Below are positions 22,673 to 33,422 of a stretch of 64,000 nucleotides of DNA, in pieces. How positions within the stretch are numbered: the first letter of the stretch is position 1; every line of letters begins with the position of its first letter. The notes under the pieces were generated by a model, which saw only the letters and a program-made list of their open reading frames with translations, made no database searches and was not told the origin of the DNA. Location: NCBI GenBank assembly GCA_030068145.1, contig JAPJBO010000233.1, positions 124,001-188,000 on the forward strand, written 5' to 3'. Position numbers and translations under genes: made by a program. The stretch is from Diplonema papillatum (taxonomy: Eukaryota; Euglenozoa; Diplonemea; Diplonemida; Diplonemidae).

Positions 22673-24224
22673 ATACAACCTAACCAAAAGGAAACGTCGA
22701 ACGTGGTGGTCAAAGGTACTATGTATGTATACCACGGGCTATGGAAACCCATGCACGGTTCCCCGTCAGCTTTTAGGGGGGGTAGGCGCAGCTAACGTCT
22801 GGTAGGCTCGTGTCTGGCAGGGCCAATGTCATCTTGCGGCATGAAGCTGGTGAAGCCGTATTTTTTCCGTGGAAGTTCAGGTGACGCAGGCTTTACCGGA
22901 CTGCTTCATTTTTTTGGTGTGAAAGAAGCTGCACATCACTGTTCTAAGTACGACTTATAAGCAAAATACGACTTAATGCACACCACTGTTCTAAGTACGA
23001 CTTATACGCAAAATGCGGCTTATATGCACATCACTGTTCTACAGCTACTCACATTGTGACTTCTCTCTTCTGGATGGATTGCAGTGCGTCACCTGTGCTT
23101 CCACTCAAACACGTTCAGGCTCAAGGCCCAGGGACAACATTGGTCTACTCCGTTTCGCTGGTCCGGTGGTCTATAGACGTGCTGCGGAGATGCGGACACA
23201 GGAAAAGACTAGCCACCCGCGATGATACGTTCGCACCATACTCCAATGCATTGACACGTCGAGTGTGATCAACGTGCGGCATCCCTGATCCCCACCCAGA
23301 GACTTGATCAAGGATCATCCGTCCGCCCGCGGACTTTCGGCTTTTCTTAAGAAAGTCGCTGTCCGCACCCCCCCGGGCTCTAGTTTTCGGCGGCGCCGGT
23401 GCTTCAAAACGCGAAGTCATGAGCCAGCAGACAGAAGGCAAGCTCGAAGTTCGGCCATGCAACTTCAGCCGTGCAACCTCGCTGCGGGGGCGTGTAGGCC
23501 ATACGGCTTACGAAAATTGCTTGCTGACTTAAGGCGTCCGAGTGATCGCTCATCAGATCCCACAAAAGGGTGTCGGTTCATCTTGACAGCAGGACGGTGG
23601 CCATGGAAGTCGGCATCCGATAATGAGTGTGTAACAACTTACCTGCCGAATGCACCGGTCCCGAAAAATGGATGATGCTCAAGCAATACGAAAATTGCTT
23701 GTCGCCGCTTCAGCAACAAAGACGCGTGCCCGCGTACGATGACCGCGTCATCCCGTGCGCCCGTGAGTAACTGACGCGTTCCTCTGGGTTTGAACGGGCA
23801 CTCCAGTGAAACTGGGTATGTTACCGTTTCAGGTTTGGATTTTGGGAGCATTGCCTCATGTGAAACTCGAGGGGGCCCGCCAGGTAGGGTCCTTGCATTC
23901 GCTCGGGCCGATGCACTATTGGCGTGAGAAGAAGGCACTGAGGTGGGGTGATCCACCTATTTTTTAGCACAAAAAGTCACAACTTTTCATAATTAGGGTA
24001 GACACATTGTTCTGCAGAGCTCTGCAAAGCTCTGCAAAGCTCTGCAAAGGTCTGCAAAGTTGTGAAAAGTTGCTAACTTCCAAGAACAGTTGCAACCGAC
24101 TAGAGTTGCGCCGCGCCGAAAGCGCGGAGAAAGTTGGGAATTGATTTGGAATTCTGTGATTTCTTCTGCGAGAAAATAGGTGGATCGCCCCATGGGGCCA
24201 TCTTGTCTTCAGGGGGCGGGTACC
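22673..24224. other. Gene-free stretch
   Basis: 22930-23040 holds two to three units of a roughly 57-bp repeat with CACTGTTCTAAGTACGACTT. 24008-24070 has about five units of a 10-mer (CTCTGCAAAG). The rest shows nothing I can support. Confidence 0.4.
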
Positions 24225-24500
24225 AGGGAAAGCCTGCTACACGGGAGCCAAGCGTCACGTGTTCGGCGGTACTGCAGAGCCACGGGCCTAGGGGTCAAGT
24301 GGCTACCGATATAACTAAAGCATCAAGGCTTGGCGCACCTTGGGGCTTGGCGCTCGCGCTGAACACAAGCTCGTCGAGACGGTCAGCCGCAGGGCAGAGC
24401 GGACGGGGTTGTGGCACTGTGCTGCCTCCGACTCAAGCTTTGCAAGCTGTGGTTGACCGTCACGTTCCTGTACCAGGAGCGGCCCTTCTTCTTTTCAGGG
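24225..24500 (+). repeat. Dispersed repeat RepD, copy 1
   Basis: Contains CACGGGAGCCAAGCGTCACG, CTTGGCGCTCGCGCTGAAC and GACTCAAGCTTTGCAAGCTG. Two tandem copies are at 43595-43800 and 43840-44065; diverged pieces lie at 60462-60540 and 60825-60900. Confidence 0.6.
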
Positions 24501-25001
24501 GGCGGGCGTCAAGGTGCGAGCGAAAAAAGGCAGCCACCCCTGCGTGCAGAGCCATCGGCGCAGGCTTCCCCCTGCTGCTGCGTTTCTAACTTCAGACGGA
24601 TCTTTCGCGGCAAAACGCAGCCCCGCGTCGACGCTTTGCCGCGGCCTGCTGGCACACGGCTGGGGCTGGCGTCGTGACCAAACCTTCCTTCTGTGACTAT
24701 GACCGCATCGCCAGCTGACGCGCATACCGTTCACGCTGGATAACGTCCGCGGCGTTGACACCGACTGCCTCACCTGTGGTGTGTGTGTGACGGATGAGTG
24801 TCTGAACCGATAAGGGAAGGAGAGAGAGAGAACACATCAAAGCAAGTCAAATGGTGTGGGCCTCCACCGCCAGGCTAGTTCAGGGACGGCTCCCTGGGAG
24901 GGACAGGAGCAGGGGTAGTCACGCCGTAGCAGTCCTAGGGCCTCTCCCCACCCACCTGTTTGCGTTCTCGTGGTCACCGCTACCGCGCTGACCTCGAGCG
25001 A
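24501..25001. other. Nothing recognised
   Basis: No gene, no repeat relationship seen apart from a short GA-rich run near 24820. Confidence 0.3.
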
Positions 25002-25531
25002 TTTTATTTCCCTTCACTGGGATGGCTGCCGTGACGAACCTAGCTTCTTCGTATCACATGCGGAGAGAGAGAGAGAGAGAGAGTGGAGAGAAACGACAGT
25101 GAGGGTTTGGAGGAGGACGCGGCGTGCGTCGGGGCCCGTGAGGAAGCCCGGCCACCTTGCTAGATAAAACCTGCCTTGGAAGAGGCACCTTATTACTCGC
25201 GGGGGTAGGCACCCCTGCGGAGGCCCTCTTCCGTGTGCCTCCACGCGGAAGGAACACTAGGCTTTTCAAATTTTCAAAGGCCGCGGAGGTCAGCGGACCG
25301 GAGCTACCGGAGAGGGTGTATGTGCGTTGTGTGGTAACCGGATACGTGTGTGTGTGCGATGATGTGGGTTTGTGTGGCAGCCTGATACGTGTGCGCTGGC
25401 TGTTACACGAGCTTGATGCTCCGCATGGATGCTTGGTGCCGTGGGCCGTGGGCACCGCCCGCTGCACACGGGGATTCGTTTGCGACAATAAAACCTCGGA
25501 GGGAAAAAGACTGCGTGTTTATCCCACTCAA
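25002..25531 (-). mobile_element. SIRE-like element
   Basis: 530 bp made of the left end (TTTTATTTCCCTTCACTGG...CGCGGAAGGAACACTAGG) and right end (GGCCGCGGAGGTCAGCGGAC...TTTATCCCACTCAA) of the VIPER-type element, joined directly. A GA microsatellite (about 25062-25082) lies inside. No coding part. Most similar to the copy at 28435. Confidence 0.75.
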
Positions 25532-25965
25532 GAAAGAAAGCGCACGGCCATCTCTATCGGCTCGCCTCCGCACTACGGTGCCCGGGGTGGTCAACCTCGC
25601 AACCGTCTCAAGCTCAGCCAATATGCACCACGCCTTCATGCTGGCTTGGAGAATCGGTAGTCACTTGACCCTGCCTACCGCCGAGCACGTGAAATTGGAC
25701 TTCAGTCCGTCCTTTCAGTCGGTAAATTTGGGTTTCTTCGTGCGCATTATTTGACTGTTTTCACGAGCTGGCTACAGCATCACGGGATAGGTGCACCCTA
25801 TGGTTTTCCCAGAAAAAGCGGGATAGCTCGCTGTAGTTTGGGTTAGAATGCAAAGAATCTATGGCGATAATCTGCATCGCCGGCGGCGCGGTTATCTCTT
25901 CGCACGTGATGTCATGCTTTCGCCTCTTTAGCTCGTCTTGATCGTCGCGCTCAGACGCGCGTTAG
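25532..25965. other. Spacer with a duplicated 3' flank
   Basis: 25843-25960, including GGCGGCGCGGTTATCTCTTC, recurs at 38650-38768. It lies just downstream of the gene end at 25966, so the 38650 copy may be a stray 3' flank. Confidence 0.45.
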
Positions 25966-26240
25966 GTGCCGCGCTTCTTCTTCGATTGCTCGTCCAGGTT
26001 CATCGGTTGCGCGTCGATTTCTGCTTCTTCACGGTGCTTGGGCGATGGCCGTGTTGCCTTCTGTGCTTCGGTGCGTCCTTTAAAAGCGGTGTAGCTCGCT
26101 GGGGAGCTAAATTCGAGAACTTCAAATCCACCAAACCCGCTAGAATATGACAAAAGGAAGAAAAACACACCGTGCTCGCTGGGGATGTACAACTTGTAAT
26201 CGGGGTCAGAGACCTTCACGTTCTTCATGATGTCGAGGTA
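25966..26240 (-). CDS. C-terminal end of an unknown gene, two exons with a short intron
   Basis: First exon about 26240-26171, after the acceptor CCCCCCACAG, reads YLDIMKNVKVSDPDYKLYIP. It ends at CACG|GTGTG. A 72-nt candidate intron ends at CTCCCCAG, and the second exon (about 26098-25966) gives a hydrophilic tail, YTAFKGRTEAQKATRPSP and DEQSKKKRGT, then TAA. The intron length is a multiple of three and has no stop, so the frame is open with or without splicing. An 11-bp direct repeat (CCCCAGCGAGC) lies at both intron ends, 80 bp apart. Family not recognised; upstream exons not found. Confidence 0.45.
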
Positions 26241-26279
26241 TCTGTGGGGGGGTCGTTTTTGCTTTCTTGTGGGGGATGT

Positions 26280-26530
26280 GGGATTGCAAGAACGTGCTTG
26301 GAATGGGGGGATTGCATGAACGTGCTTGGAATGGGGGGATTGCAAGAACGTGCTTGGAATGGGTATGTGCTCAACACCGCACTGGTCCCGTCTGCGCCGT
26401 GTTTCGGTCCTTCAAGCCACGGACACATAAGGCGGACCATCAGCAGCGCGGAACCTGAGTGTCTGCAGACAGGACTGCGATGTGAGTCTGGTTTGTCAGG
26501 CGGCTGTTCGTAGCTCGTCACAGCCAGGAC
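26280..26530 (+). repeat. 28-bp triplet repeat joined to dispersed repeat RepF
   Basis: 26285-26365 has three units of about 28 bp (ATTGCAAGAACGTGCTTGG plus G-run). From 26340 follows RepF with GTGCTCAACACCGCACTGG and GGAACCTGAGTGTCTGCAG. Other RepF copies: 32165-32350 and 62705-62830. Confidence 0.6.
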
Positions 26531-26952
26531 CACCCGTGCTACTAGAGCAAAGGCGAATCCGTCACGGGGAGAAGGCCCCTACAACCGTGTCTGAGCAATC
26601 AGTTAAAAAACTCAGGGCACTCGCCCTGATTGTGACTGCGACTCGCTAGGCAGCACTGGCCCGACAACGACCCGGGTCGTTGTATAATGGTCTAGCTTGA
26701 AGGGAATTGGAAAGGTTGAAAAAGGTTTTGGGGGCCTTCGTCGGTTTGTGTTGGCCCCCCGGAAATCGAACGCTGAGGTACGCGTAACACGGATGCACCC
26801 CCGCTGCACATCGTGCCAGCGTGGTCGTACTTTCGTGAAGGGAGGCACCGGGTGCAACACACACATTCGTGGTCGAACTTCCGAGAAGGGAGGCACGTAC
26901 GTGTGTAAACCCTGTTTTGAGTGATTAAGCACGGCACGCTGCCATCCGACAC
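26531..26952. other. Spacer with GTCGTACTTTCGTGAAGG motifs and RepE
   Basis: A 30-bp motif (GTGGTCGTACTTTCGTGAAG) occurs at about 26820 and 27346, with relatives at 26867 and 27722. RepE (TGTGTAAACCCTGTTTTGAG...CATCCGACACTT) covers about 26895-26990; other RepE copies are at 33165, 38495 and 38875. Confidence 0.45.
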
Positions 26953-27333
26953 TTGTTGATACATACAAACAAGCTTGTTACCATAAAAAACGGGTCCGTA
27001 ACACACACAGGCAATCCCATTCGTGGCTCCGGAAGGCGCAATACCTCCCGACCGGGCCTGGTTTGCTTGCTCAACAGGAAACCGCGGTGCGGTGAATGCG
27101 TCAAGAAGGGCCTGCCTGCTGAGACCTGTTGTCGCCTCGAGCAGCATCATCACGAAACGGACGGCCAGAGGCCACGGATGCATTTCTGTGCGGCACACAA
27201 GCTGGGACGTTGTGGCGATTGTGCAACGGAAAACAGAGTATTGGCCAGCTGCTGCTCGAAGCACCACGCGGCAAGGAGTGACACGTGCAAGAACGCTCAC
27301 TCCCAGCCCGGGGGTGCATCGGCCGTTACCTAG
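26953..27333 (+). CDS. Cys/His-rich small protein, unit 1
   Basis: The conserved part (27082-27333) has two copies of one module within it: CGECVKKGLPAETCC...HHH and CGDCATENRVLASCCSKHH, i.e. CxxC, about 9 residues, CC, 2-5 residues, HH. Between them is MHFCAAHKLGR. It ends SQPGGASAVT and TAG. Nine Cys and several His suggest two zinc sites. A second unit follows at 27435 with about 42 of 63 residues identical by hand alignment, all Cys kept, and mostly third-position changes, which supports this strand and frame as coding. The frame opens in RepE with no ATG before the module; ACACACACAG at about 27011 may be an acceptor. I do not recognise the family. Confidence 0.55.
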   Translation: MLIHTNKLVTIKNGSVTHTGNPIRGSGRRNTSRPGLVCLLNRKPRCGECVKKGLPAETCCRLEQHHHETDGQRPRMHFCAAHKLGRCGDCATENRVLASCCSKHHAARSDTCKNAHSQPGGASAVT

Positions 27334-27434
27334 CCATATATGAGCGTGGTCGTACTTTCGTGAAGGGAGGCACCACGTTAAAACGGGTCCGCAACACACA
27401 CACAACCGAAGAAGGCCCCAGAGGACGCGGTGAA

Positions 27435-27715
27435 CACATCACGCCCCGGCGAGATTTGCGCAACACAGGAAGCCCCGATGTAAGGAATGCGCGAAAAAGC
27501 GCTTACCAGCGGAGACGTGTTGCCGGCATAAACAACACCACCATGAAGGAGACGGCCTAAGGCCGCGGATGCTATACTGCTCGATCCACAGACTGGGGCG
27601 CTGCGGCGAGTGCGAAGCAGACAACGAAGGGATCGCGAGGTGCTGTTCAAGGCACCACCCCCAGTTGAACACGGACCCCCACTCGCAACCTGCGGGAGCA
27701 TCGGCGGTTACTTGA
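27435..27715 (+). pseudogene. Cys/His-rich small protein, unit 2
   Basis: Open from a TGA to a TGA. Carries CKECAKKRLPAETCC...HHH and CGECEADNEGIARCCSRHH with the same C-terminus (SQPAGASAVT). Relative to unit 1 a small indel just before RKPRC shifts the upstream part (NTSRPG is in another frame), so this copy is broken or starts later. Flanked like unit 1 by the GTCGTACTTTCGTG-type motif and CA-rich sequence. Confidence 0.5.
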
Positions 27716-27769
27716 GACTGAAGGAGTCGTGGACGCCTCTCGCACAGGGAGGCACCACGTGAAAACAGG

Positions 27770-27771
<2 letters not shown>

Positions 27772-27812
<41 letters not shown>
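27772..27812. repeat. CA/GT microsatellite
   Basis: About 20 dinucleotides, at the very start of the putative intron after the exon ending at 27819. On the coding strand the donor AACAG|GTGTGCGTGTG merges into the GT run. A second CA run lies at 29620-29642. Confidence 0.9.
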
Positions 27813-27816
<4 letters not shown>

Positions 27817-27818
27817 CT

Positions 27819-28232
27819 GTTGTATCCGCTGGGACGGACTCCTTCCTTGACTTCTTTGACGTGCATCTCACGCTTGAGCCTCCAGTCCGGGTCGTCGAGC
27901 TCCTGGTAAATGTTCGCGAACCCCGGCAGCGGGACCCTGTGCGGCGCGTACGCGCGCTGCTGGTAGTAGAAGAACGCGTTAATGAACGGGGCGAAGATGA
28001 AGAACAAGAAGAAGATGTACATCGCGCCGTTGTAGCTGCCGTAGACGTCCTCGTCCCACGTGTCCCCTGGGTTGTCCCAGCGGACAATATGCGGCGAGTA
28101 CATCGGCTCGAAGCTCATCACCGCGCGCGTGCGCTGGAAATACTTGCCCAGCCCCTTGCTGGGCGCCGCCACCGCCGACCCCTTCTGCCCGCCGAACCCG
28201 GCCAGTAGCGCCCTGCTGCGCCGGAGGAGCAT
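27819..28232 (-). CDS. Mitochondrial-type single-span membrane protein, 5' exon
   Basis: ATG start, basic N-terminal presequence (MLLRRSRALLAGFGGQKGSA), then MSFEPMYSPHIVRWDNPGDT, one strong membrane span MYIFFLFFIFAPFINAFFYY near residues 71-90, and a matrix- or intermembrane-side tail with PGFANIYQELDDPDWRLKRE. Coding likely ends at AACAG|GTGTGCG, residue 138; the following frame is only the GT microsatellite. Layout (presequence, single span, aromatic and acidic tail) is that of small accessory subunits of respiratory complexes, but I cannot assign complex or subunit. The sequence looks well conserved and free of lesions. Confidence 0.65.
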
Positions 28233-28434
28233 AATTCTTTCTGTTTTTTCAACTTTTCTTCTCCTCTGTGGGAAAAAGCCTGCCGTGTGAGTGAGCCAAC
28301 TTTTTTTACACCACCCCCTCTGCCCGATCGAACGTGGTCGAGCGCTCTAGTTTGGAATAGAAACGCAAATAATCGGTGGCGATAATCCGCAACCCTGTTG
28401 GACGAAATCGAGTTTAGTAGTTTGGGTTAGAATG

Positions 28435-28859
28435 TTTTATTTCCCTTCACTGGGATGGCTGCCGTGACGAACCTAGCTTCTTCAGAGAGAGAGAGAGTGG
28501 AGAGAACGACAGTGAGGTTTGGAGGAGGACGCGGCGTGCGTCGGGGTCCGTGAGGAAGCACCGGCCACCTTGCTAGATAAAACCTGCCTTGGAAGAGGCA
28601 CCTTTTCAAAGGCCGCGGAGGTCAGCGGACCGGAGCTACCGGAGAGGGTGTGTGTGTGCGTTGTGTGGTAACCTGATACATGTGTGTGTGTGCGATGATG
28701 TGGCAGCCGGATACGTGTGCGCTGGCTGTTACACGAGCTTGATGCTCCGCATGGACGCTTGGTGCCGTGGGCCGTGGGCACCGCCCGCTGCACACGGGGA
28801 TTCGTTTGCGACAACAAAACCTCGGAGGGAAAAAGACGTGCGTGTTTATCCCACTCAAT
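28435..28859 (-). mobile_element. SIRE-like element
   Basis: 425 bp; left end TTTTATTTCCCTTCACTGGG and right end TTTATCCCACTCAA as in the 25002 copy, with a shorter junction between the parts. No coding part. Confidence 0.75.
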
Positions 28860-30514
28860 AAAGAATCTGTGGCAATAATTTGCAGCCTTGTTGCACGTAA
28901 TCGCCTTCTGTAATTTGGGTCAGAATGCAAAGAATCTGTGGCGATAATCTGCATTTGCCGGGGCTCATCATGATGCAACATGAACCGTACGGATCTCAGT
29001 CTTGCCAGTCACAAAAAGTGCGACAAACTCACCAAACTTGCAGCTGCACGGTGCTTCAAGCCCGTTGCCCCGACCGGCCGCCAGCCTCCAGTAGCACAAT
29101 AGCCACAAATGCTTTGTGGGCAAGCGTTGTGGCTATTCTGACCCACATTGTGGGAAGGTTGTGCTGAATCCCGAAGCCACGGCGAGGACGCCTCGGACCT
29201 TCAACGCCGCTCGTGCAGTACTTCTCTTGTGTGTCAGCTTAAGTTTGAACAAAGTAACTTCAAGGCAGCCCTTACAAAGACCAGCCACAGTCAACGCCGC
29301 GTGGGTGCGGGCTTTTCAATATTAATCATCGTGTTTCAAACCTCCGATTGCGCGTAACCTGGAAGCACCCAGAGCGTGACGGTGGTACGAAGGTGCATCC
29401 ATCCGGCGATCAGCTCGCATCGGGGAGGTGTTGTGTGTAAAAGCCGAACAAGCCTGGGCTCCCTAAGTGGATTAACATGCACTTGGGGGGGGGGGGGGAG
29501 CATTGAGTTCGTCAAGTGCGATGCCATGAAGGCAAGTGAGCGCTCTGCGGTGACGTGAAACCGGAAGACGCGTGCACGTCTCTCGTGCAGGAAGGCACCA
29601 CGTAAAACCGTGGTCCGCAACACACACACACACACACACACACCGACAGAAATCGGGGAGCTTGTGACGCTACCCACCTGGACAAGCCCCTCCTCTTGTG
29701 CGCAGCCGCTCCAACAGGTAGAAATGAACGAAGAGACGCCTTTTTTCTTTTTGCAGTCGGCCAGGCGCCGTCTCGCGGCGAAAATTTGCTGGCAAGGCGG
29801 AGTCGGGGGGGAGGGGCCGTATTTTAGCGAACCAGAGCCATCAGACAAGAAACGAATGAATCCCCCCCGAGGTGAAAAAAGAAAACGGGGAAGAAACAAG
29901 GAAAAAGGAGGGAGCGTGTCATACAGAAGTTGAAACCGATCCCTCCCCTCCCTGTCGAGAGAGTGCAAAATATAATAAGAAGAAACACGCGCAGATATAT
30001 GAATCGATACCAACCCCCCTCCTCACGGGCCCCACCCCATGTCATGGCTCTGTCGCCAGCTCATTGGTCGAACCCGATTGCCATGATATTGGCGATGTTT
30101 CGGACTCGAAAAGCTAGCACCAGCACGGATGCTGACTTGGATGGCAACTGTGTGTTTGCCCACTTTGTTGCGCAGTGCGGCTTTAACATCATTAGATCAG
30201 TAAATGCAACGAATTATACTGATGCTTCGGCTCTGTCTTTTTCGAATCTACCGTAATTGGATTAATGTTGAACCGGGTAAAACCTGGGACACCCCCAAAA
30301 ATGGTGCTGGATGCCCCCAGATTTTACCCGGTTCGGTTTTTGTGCGGTCGACGATATACGTCGTTCTGATGTCTGACGACTTTGTTTCTTTGCTTGCTTT
30401 GTTTCGGGCAGCGCGCAAGCGAGGGTTCTGTGATTACGAACGTGTCACCGGCGACCGGCAACGTGCGAAGCTAGCGGCACAGGACATCTCTCCCGACCAG
30501 GCCTTCAAGTGCGG
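28860..30514. other. Gene-free stretch with repeats
   Basis: 28905-28945 repeats the word AGAATGCAAAGAATCTATGG seen at 25847 and 38660 (one difference). 29090-29165 is a cluster of CACAAT/ATTGTG palindromic words. G-run at 29486-29501. 29555-29642 resembles the link after Cys/His unit 2 (GGAAGGCACCACGTAAAAC then CA run). 30262-30340 has a 12-nt arm pair (AACCGGGTAAAA and its complement). Confidence 0.4.
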
Positions 30515-30695
30515 GTGTGACCACACCCGGAAATAGGGTGTGCACACCCGGAAATAGGGTGTGCATACTCGGAAATAGGGTGTGCACACCTTATTTCACA
30601 CCCTATTTGCGGGTGTGGCACACCCGGAAATAGGGTGTGCATACTCGGAAATAGAGTGTGCACACCCTATTTCACACCCGGCACACCCGCTTTTA
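30515..30695. repeat. Palindromic cluster of CACACCC/GGGTGTG words
   Basis: About ten occurrences of GGGTGTG or CACACCC joined by GGAAATAG; includes the perfect palindrome GGGTGTGCACACCC. Layout closely resembles 59742-60000, where the linker word is different. Confidence 0.75.
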
Positions 30696-31277
30696 AGAGT
30701 TGCTGGAGTTCACCACTTTTCAATTCCTACTTTACCTCCTGAGACTGGACTCTACCGCGCAAGAAGCTGACGCATATTATAATATCTTTGATTGTGGCAG
30801 AGGAGTTTAGCACTTTGCCTGACCGAGCAAAAAAGCCGGTTTCAGCCAAAACCACGGTTTTGGGGGCTCTGCGGTGCCTGTGGGTGTCTGAGTGCCTGAA
30901 ACCGTCGCCCCGCGCACGCAAACAAGGGGGTGAGATATAAGCTTGCGCTAGTGTGCACGTCTATCAAACTACGGAGACGGCAAGTGAAAAGCTTCGAATA
31001 GCAGTGACACACCGCGTGACGCGCCACGTAACTGCAGTACTGTACAGCACAGGGGCCACTTGAAGTCAAAATTTATTTTCTTTTGTATTTTTTTGAAAAC
31101 CTGAAACCGGAAAAATCCGGTTTCTGAAACCGGGAAACCGGGTTTCCAAAGTCCCCTGATTGCGAGCAACAAAATGAGGGTGTAGTCAAAGTAATGCAGT
31201 TGTGGGCAGTACACCCAAGGACCAGATCTACCTTCAAGAGGATGGGACATTGAACTTGCGTCGTGATGATGATCGAT
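30696..31277. other. Gene-free stretch with hairpin words
   Basis: 31085-31150 is a cluster of GAAACCGG/CCGGTTTC words able to fold back on itself. No gene. Confidence 0.4.
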
Positions 31278-31405
31278 GATTCCTCGAACGAGGAATGCCT
31301 AGTAGGCGCAAGTCATCATCATCAGCTTGCGCTGATCACTCCCCTGCCATTTGTACACACCGCCCGTCATTGCTACCGATTGGCTGTGGGATGGAGCATC
31401 GTCAT
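31278..31405 (+). pseudogene. SSU (18S) rRNA 3'-domain fragment
   Basis: GATTCCTCGAACGAGGAAT, GGCGCAAGTCATCA and TTTGTACACACCGCCCGTCA are the conserved words of the eukaryotic small-subunit rRNA decoding region, in order and on one strand; an extra CATCAT repeat and other changes are present. The match fades after ATTGGCTGTGGGATGGAGC. No other rRNA is adjacent, so this is an isolated, degenerate piece and not an rDNA unit. Confidence 0.8.
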
Positions 31406-31766
31406 TCTTGTCTTTTGAACAAAGGGAACCGATGCCTCTTCCGCGGAGGTGGCATCCGTGCTCTTGCCGGACGCTAGCGCCCGGTACCGTGTAATGCATG
31501 CCACAGCCGAACGGCATTGATGAGGAGGTTGCACCAGACACTTCCCTTGCTGCGTTGATGGTATTGTCCTCCGACAGAGCCGACGGATGCCGCTGGTCTC
31601 ACCTTTGCTCACGTTTGCTTGGAGGGGGAGCTATTTGCAAGCAATTGAGTACTGCTCTCTACACGGTTTCTTCCAGGACCAGAATTGGTGCCTTGCCGAG
31701 GTGCCGAGGACGGCAAAATAGTTCCCTAGAAATAGTTGCCAAGAAGCCCGGTTTCCGAGTCGCTTG

Positions 31767-32012
31767 CATTTTTAGAGTTAAAGTTCGCTTGAAATTCCGG
31801 GGCTTTAGGGTCTCCGTGTGACCGTTCATGAATGGGTTCTCTTAGAGCGAAAGGGCTAAATGGTTACGGGTTGTATATTTGGTGCACGCTTTCGTTATGG
31901 GTTAGGGCTAGCCATGTCCGAGACTGTTTGGACCGTGCTCGGACATGGCTAGCCCTAACCCAAGTACATTCCTTCGTGGAGTGTAGTCTTGGGCCCCCCA
32001 CGTTCTACAAGT
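31767..32012 (-). repeat. RepA copy with internal inverted insertion
   Basis: Near full-length RepA. Around 31905-31962 the segment GGGCTAGCCATGTCCGAGAC is followed by its own reverse complement, a small inverted duplication absent from the 1368 copy. Confidence 0.6.
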
Positions 32013-32164
32013 TTTTGTTCCGATCACTCGGTCGGCCGTATCGCGAGCGAGCCTTGCGAGATCCCAGTCTGAATGAGCGAATTCTGTGGGTGAGGGCTTC
32101 GGTTGCACCACTAGAAAAGGTTTCACGAGGCAAGGCCCATTCGTTCGCACTGGCGCTGGCTTGC

Positions 32165-32350
32165 AAAAAACGTACGTGCTTGGAATGGTTGTGTGCACAA
32201 CGCCGCACTGGTCCCATGTTGCGCCGTATTTCGGTCCCTTAAGCTACGGACCCGTAAGGCGGACCATCACAGCGCGGAACCTGAGTGCCTGCCTGCAGAC
32301 AGGTCAGCGGCCTGAAGCGGCTGTTCGTAGCACGTCACAGCCAGGACCAC
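32165..32350 (+). repeat. RepF copy
   Basis: Matches 26340-26530 (GTGCTTGGAATGG, CGGACCATCACAGCGCGGAA, CACGTCACAGCCAGGACCAC-like words). Confidence 0.55.
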
Positions 32351-33205
32351 CCATGCTACGAGACGAAATGGCCAGGCCACTATCGCTTGTCGAAAGCAGG
32401 GCTTAAAGAGTCCATTTTGAACGTTGTCGCGAGAATGCCCCTATTTCCTGGAACTGCGTCGAATTGCCTGCTGCTGCCTATCACAGTCATCAGCAGGGGG
32501 GTAGGCCGGCTCAATCAAGGCCTGCGTATGTCAAGCAAAATAATCGGGATCAGACACGGTTGTTGGGGCCTTCTCTCCAAGATGGATTCGCCTACGAAGA
32601 TAGTCTTGGGCCCGCAAGTTAAAGCAACCCGCAAGGTAAAGCAACCCGCAAGGTAAAGCAATGCTCTGGCTACGTCTTTTTCGGACGATGATCGCACACG
32701 TCGAACGATGCAATGGCTTCATGCAATGAAGACGTTTCGTGCCCCACTTTTCGCTACGCCGCAAAGAAGTCACCATGCAAAAAGAAGAAGAAGAAGAAAG
32801 GTTTGTAGAAACAGGGGGACAACATACTCTCAGTACCATCCGTCTAACCGCCTCTCGGCGCGCCGTGCCTTTATTGCAGATCTCGACAGCGTCAACCTGT
32901 GTGGCAAACAACGTTTCATGAGGTACTATATTTAGGGTCCTTTGGGTACGTCCAGACGGAGGTCCGGCCAGTGGTCCAAGGCTTGGAAAAGACTTGCTTG
33001 CGATGCGACGTGATCGGGATGTTTTTCGGGCAATAATCCAGGCAGCAGAAAAAGACTGCTTTGATTCCGAATGGAAGGAATATAGAGGTAGAGGAGCAAA
33101 TGCAACTCAAACACAATCTGACTTGCTCTGCAAACTGGCAAATGATCAGAAGGTCCTACTTGTGCGGGTCGTGATTTAGCACAGCACGCTGCCATCCGAC
33201 ACTTC
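32351..33205. other. Gene-free stretch
   Basis: AACCCGCAAGGTAAAGC is tandemly doubled near 32627-32660. 33040-33130 is a RepC fragment (GATTCCGAATGGAAGG). 33165-33200 is a RepE piece. No gene. Confidence 0.35.
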
Positions 33206-33422
33206 TCCGGGCCCGCTAGCAGCGACGCGACCTCGCTGGTCCCAACATGGAGAGATACAGAGAACGAAGAAAAACAGAGAGGGTGCCTTTTAAGAAGGCC
33301 GCGGAAGTCGGCTGAGCCGGGAGCTACCGGAGAAGGTGTGTATGTGTTGTGTGCTTCGGTGTTACAACCTGGTTCGATTGCCGGAGAATCAAACCTCGGG
33401 GATAAGCGACTGCGTGTTTTCA
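33206..33422 (-). mobile_element. SIRE-like element, partial
   Basis: Shortened copy most like 17028-17483: GGGCCCGCTAGCAGCGACG at one side and GGAGCTACCGGAGAAGG...GACTGCGTGTTTT at the other. Broken; age probably similar to the 17028 copy. Confidence 0.65.

Noticed and set aside
26692-27405. 237-codon minus-strand frame over Cys/His unit 1
   Set aside because: The two units are conserved at the protein level in the plus-strand frame, not in this one.
27647-28087. 146-codon frame through the GT microsatellite
   Set aside because: Shadow of the membrane-protein gene in another frame, extended by dinucleotide repeats.
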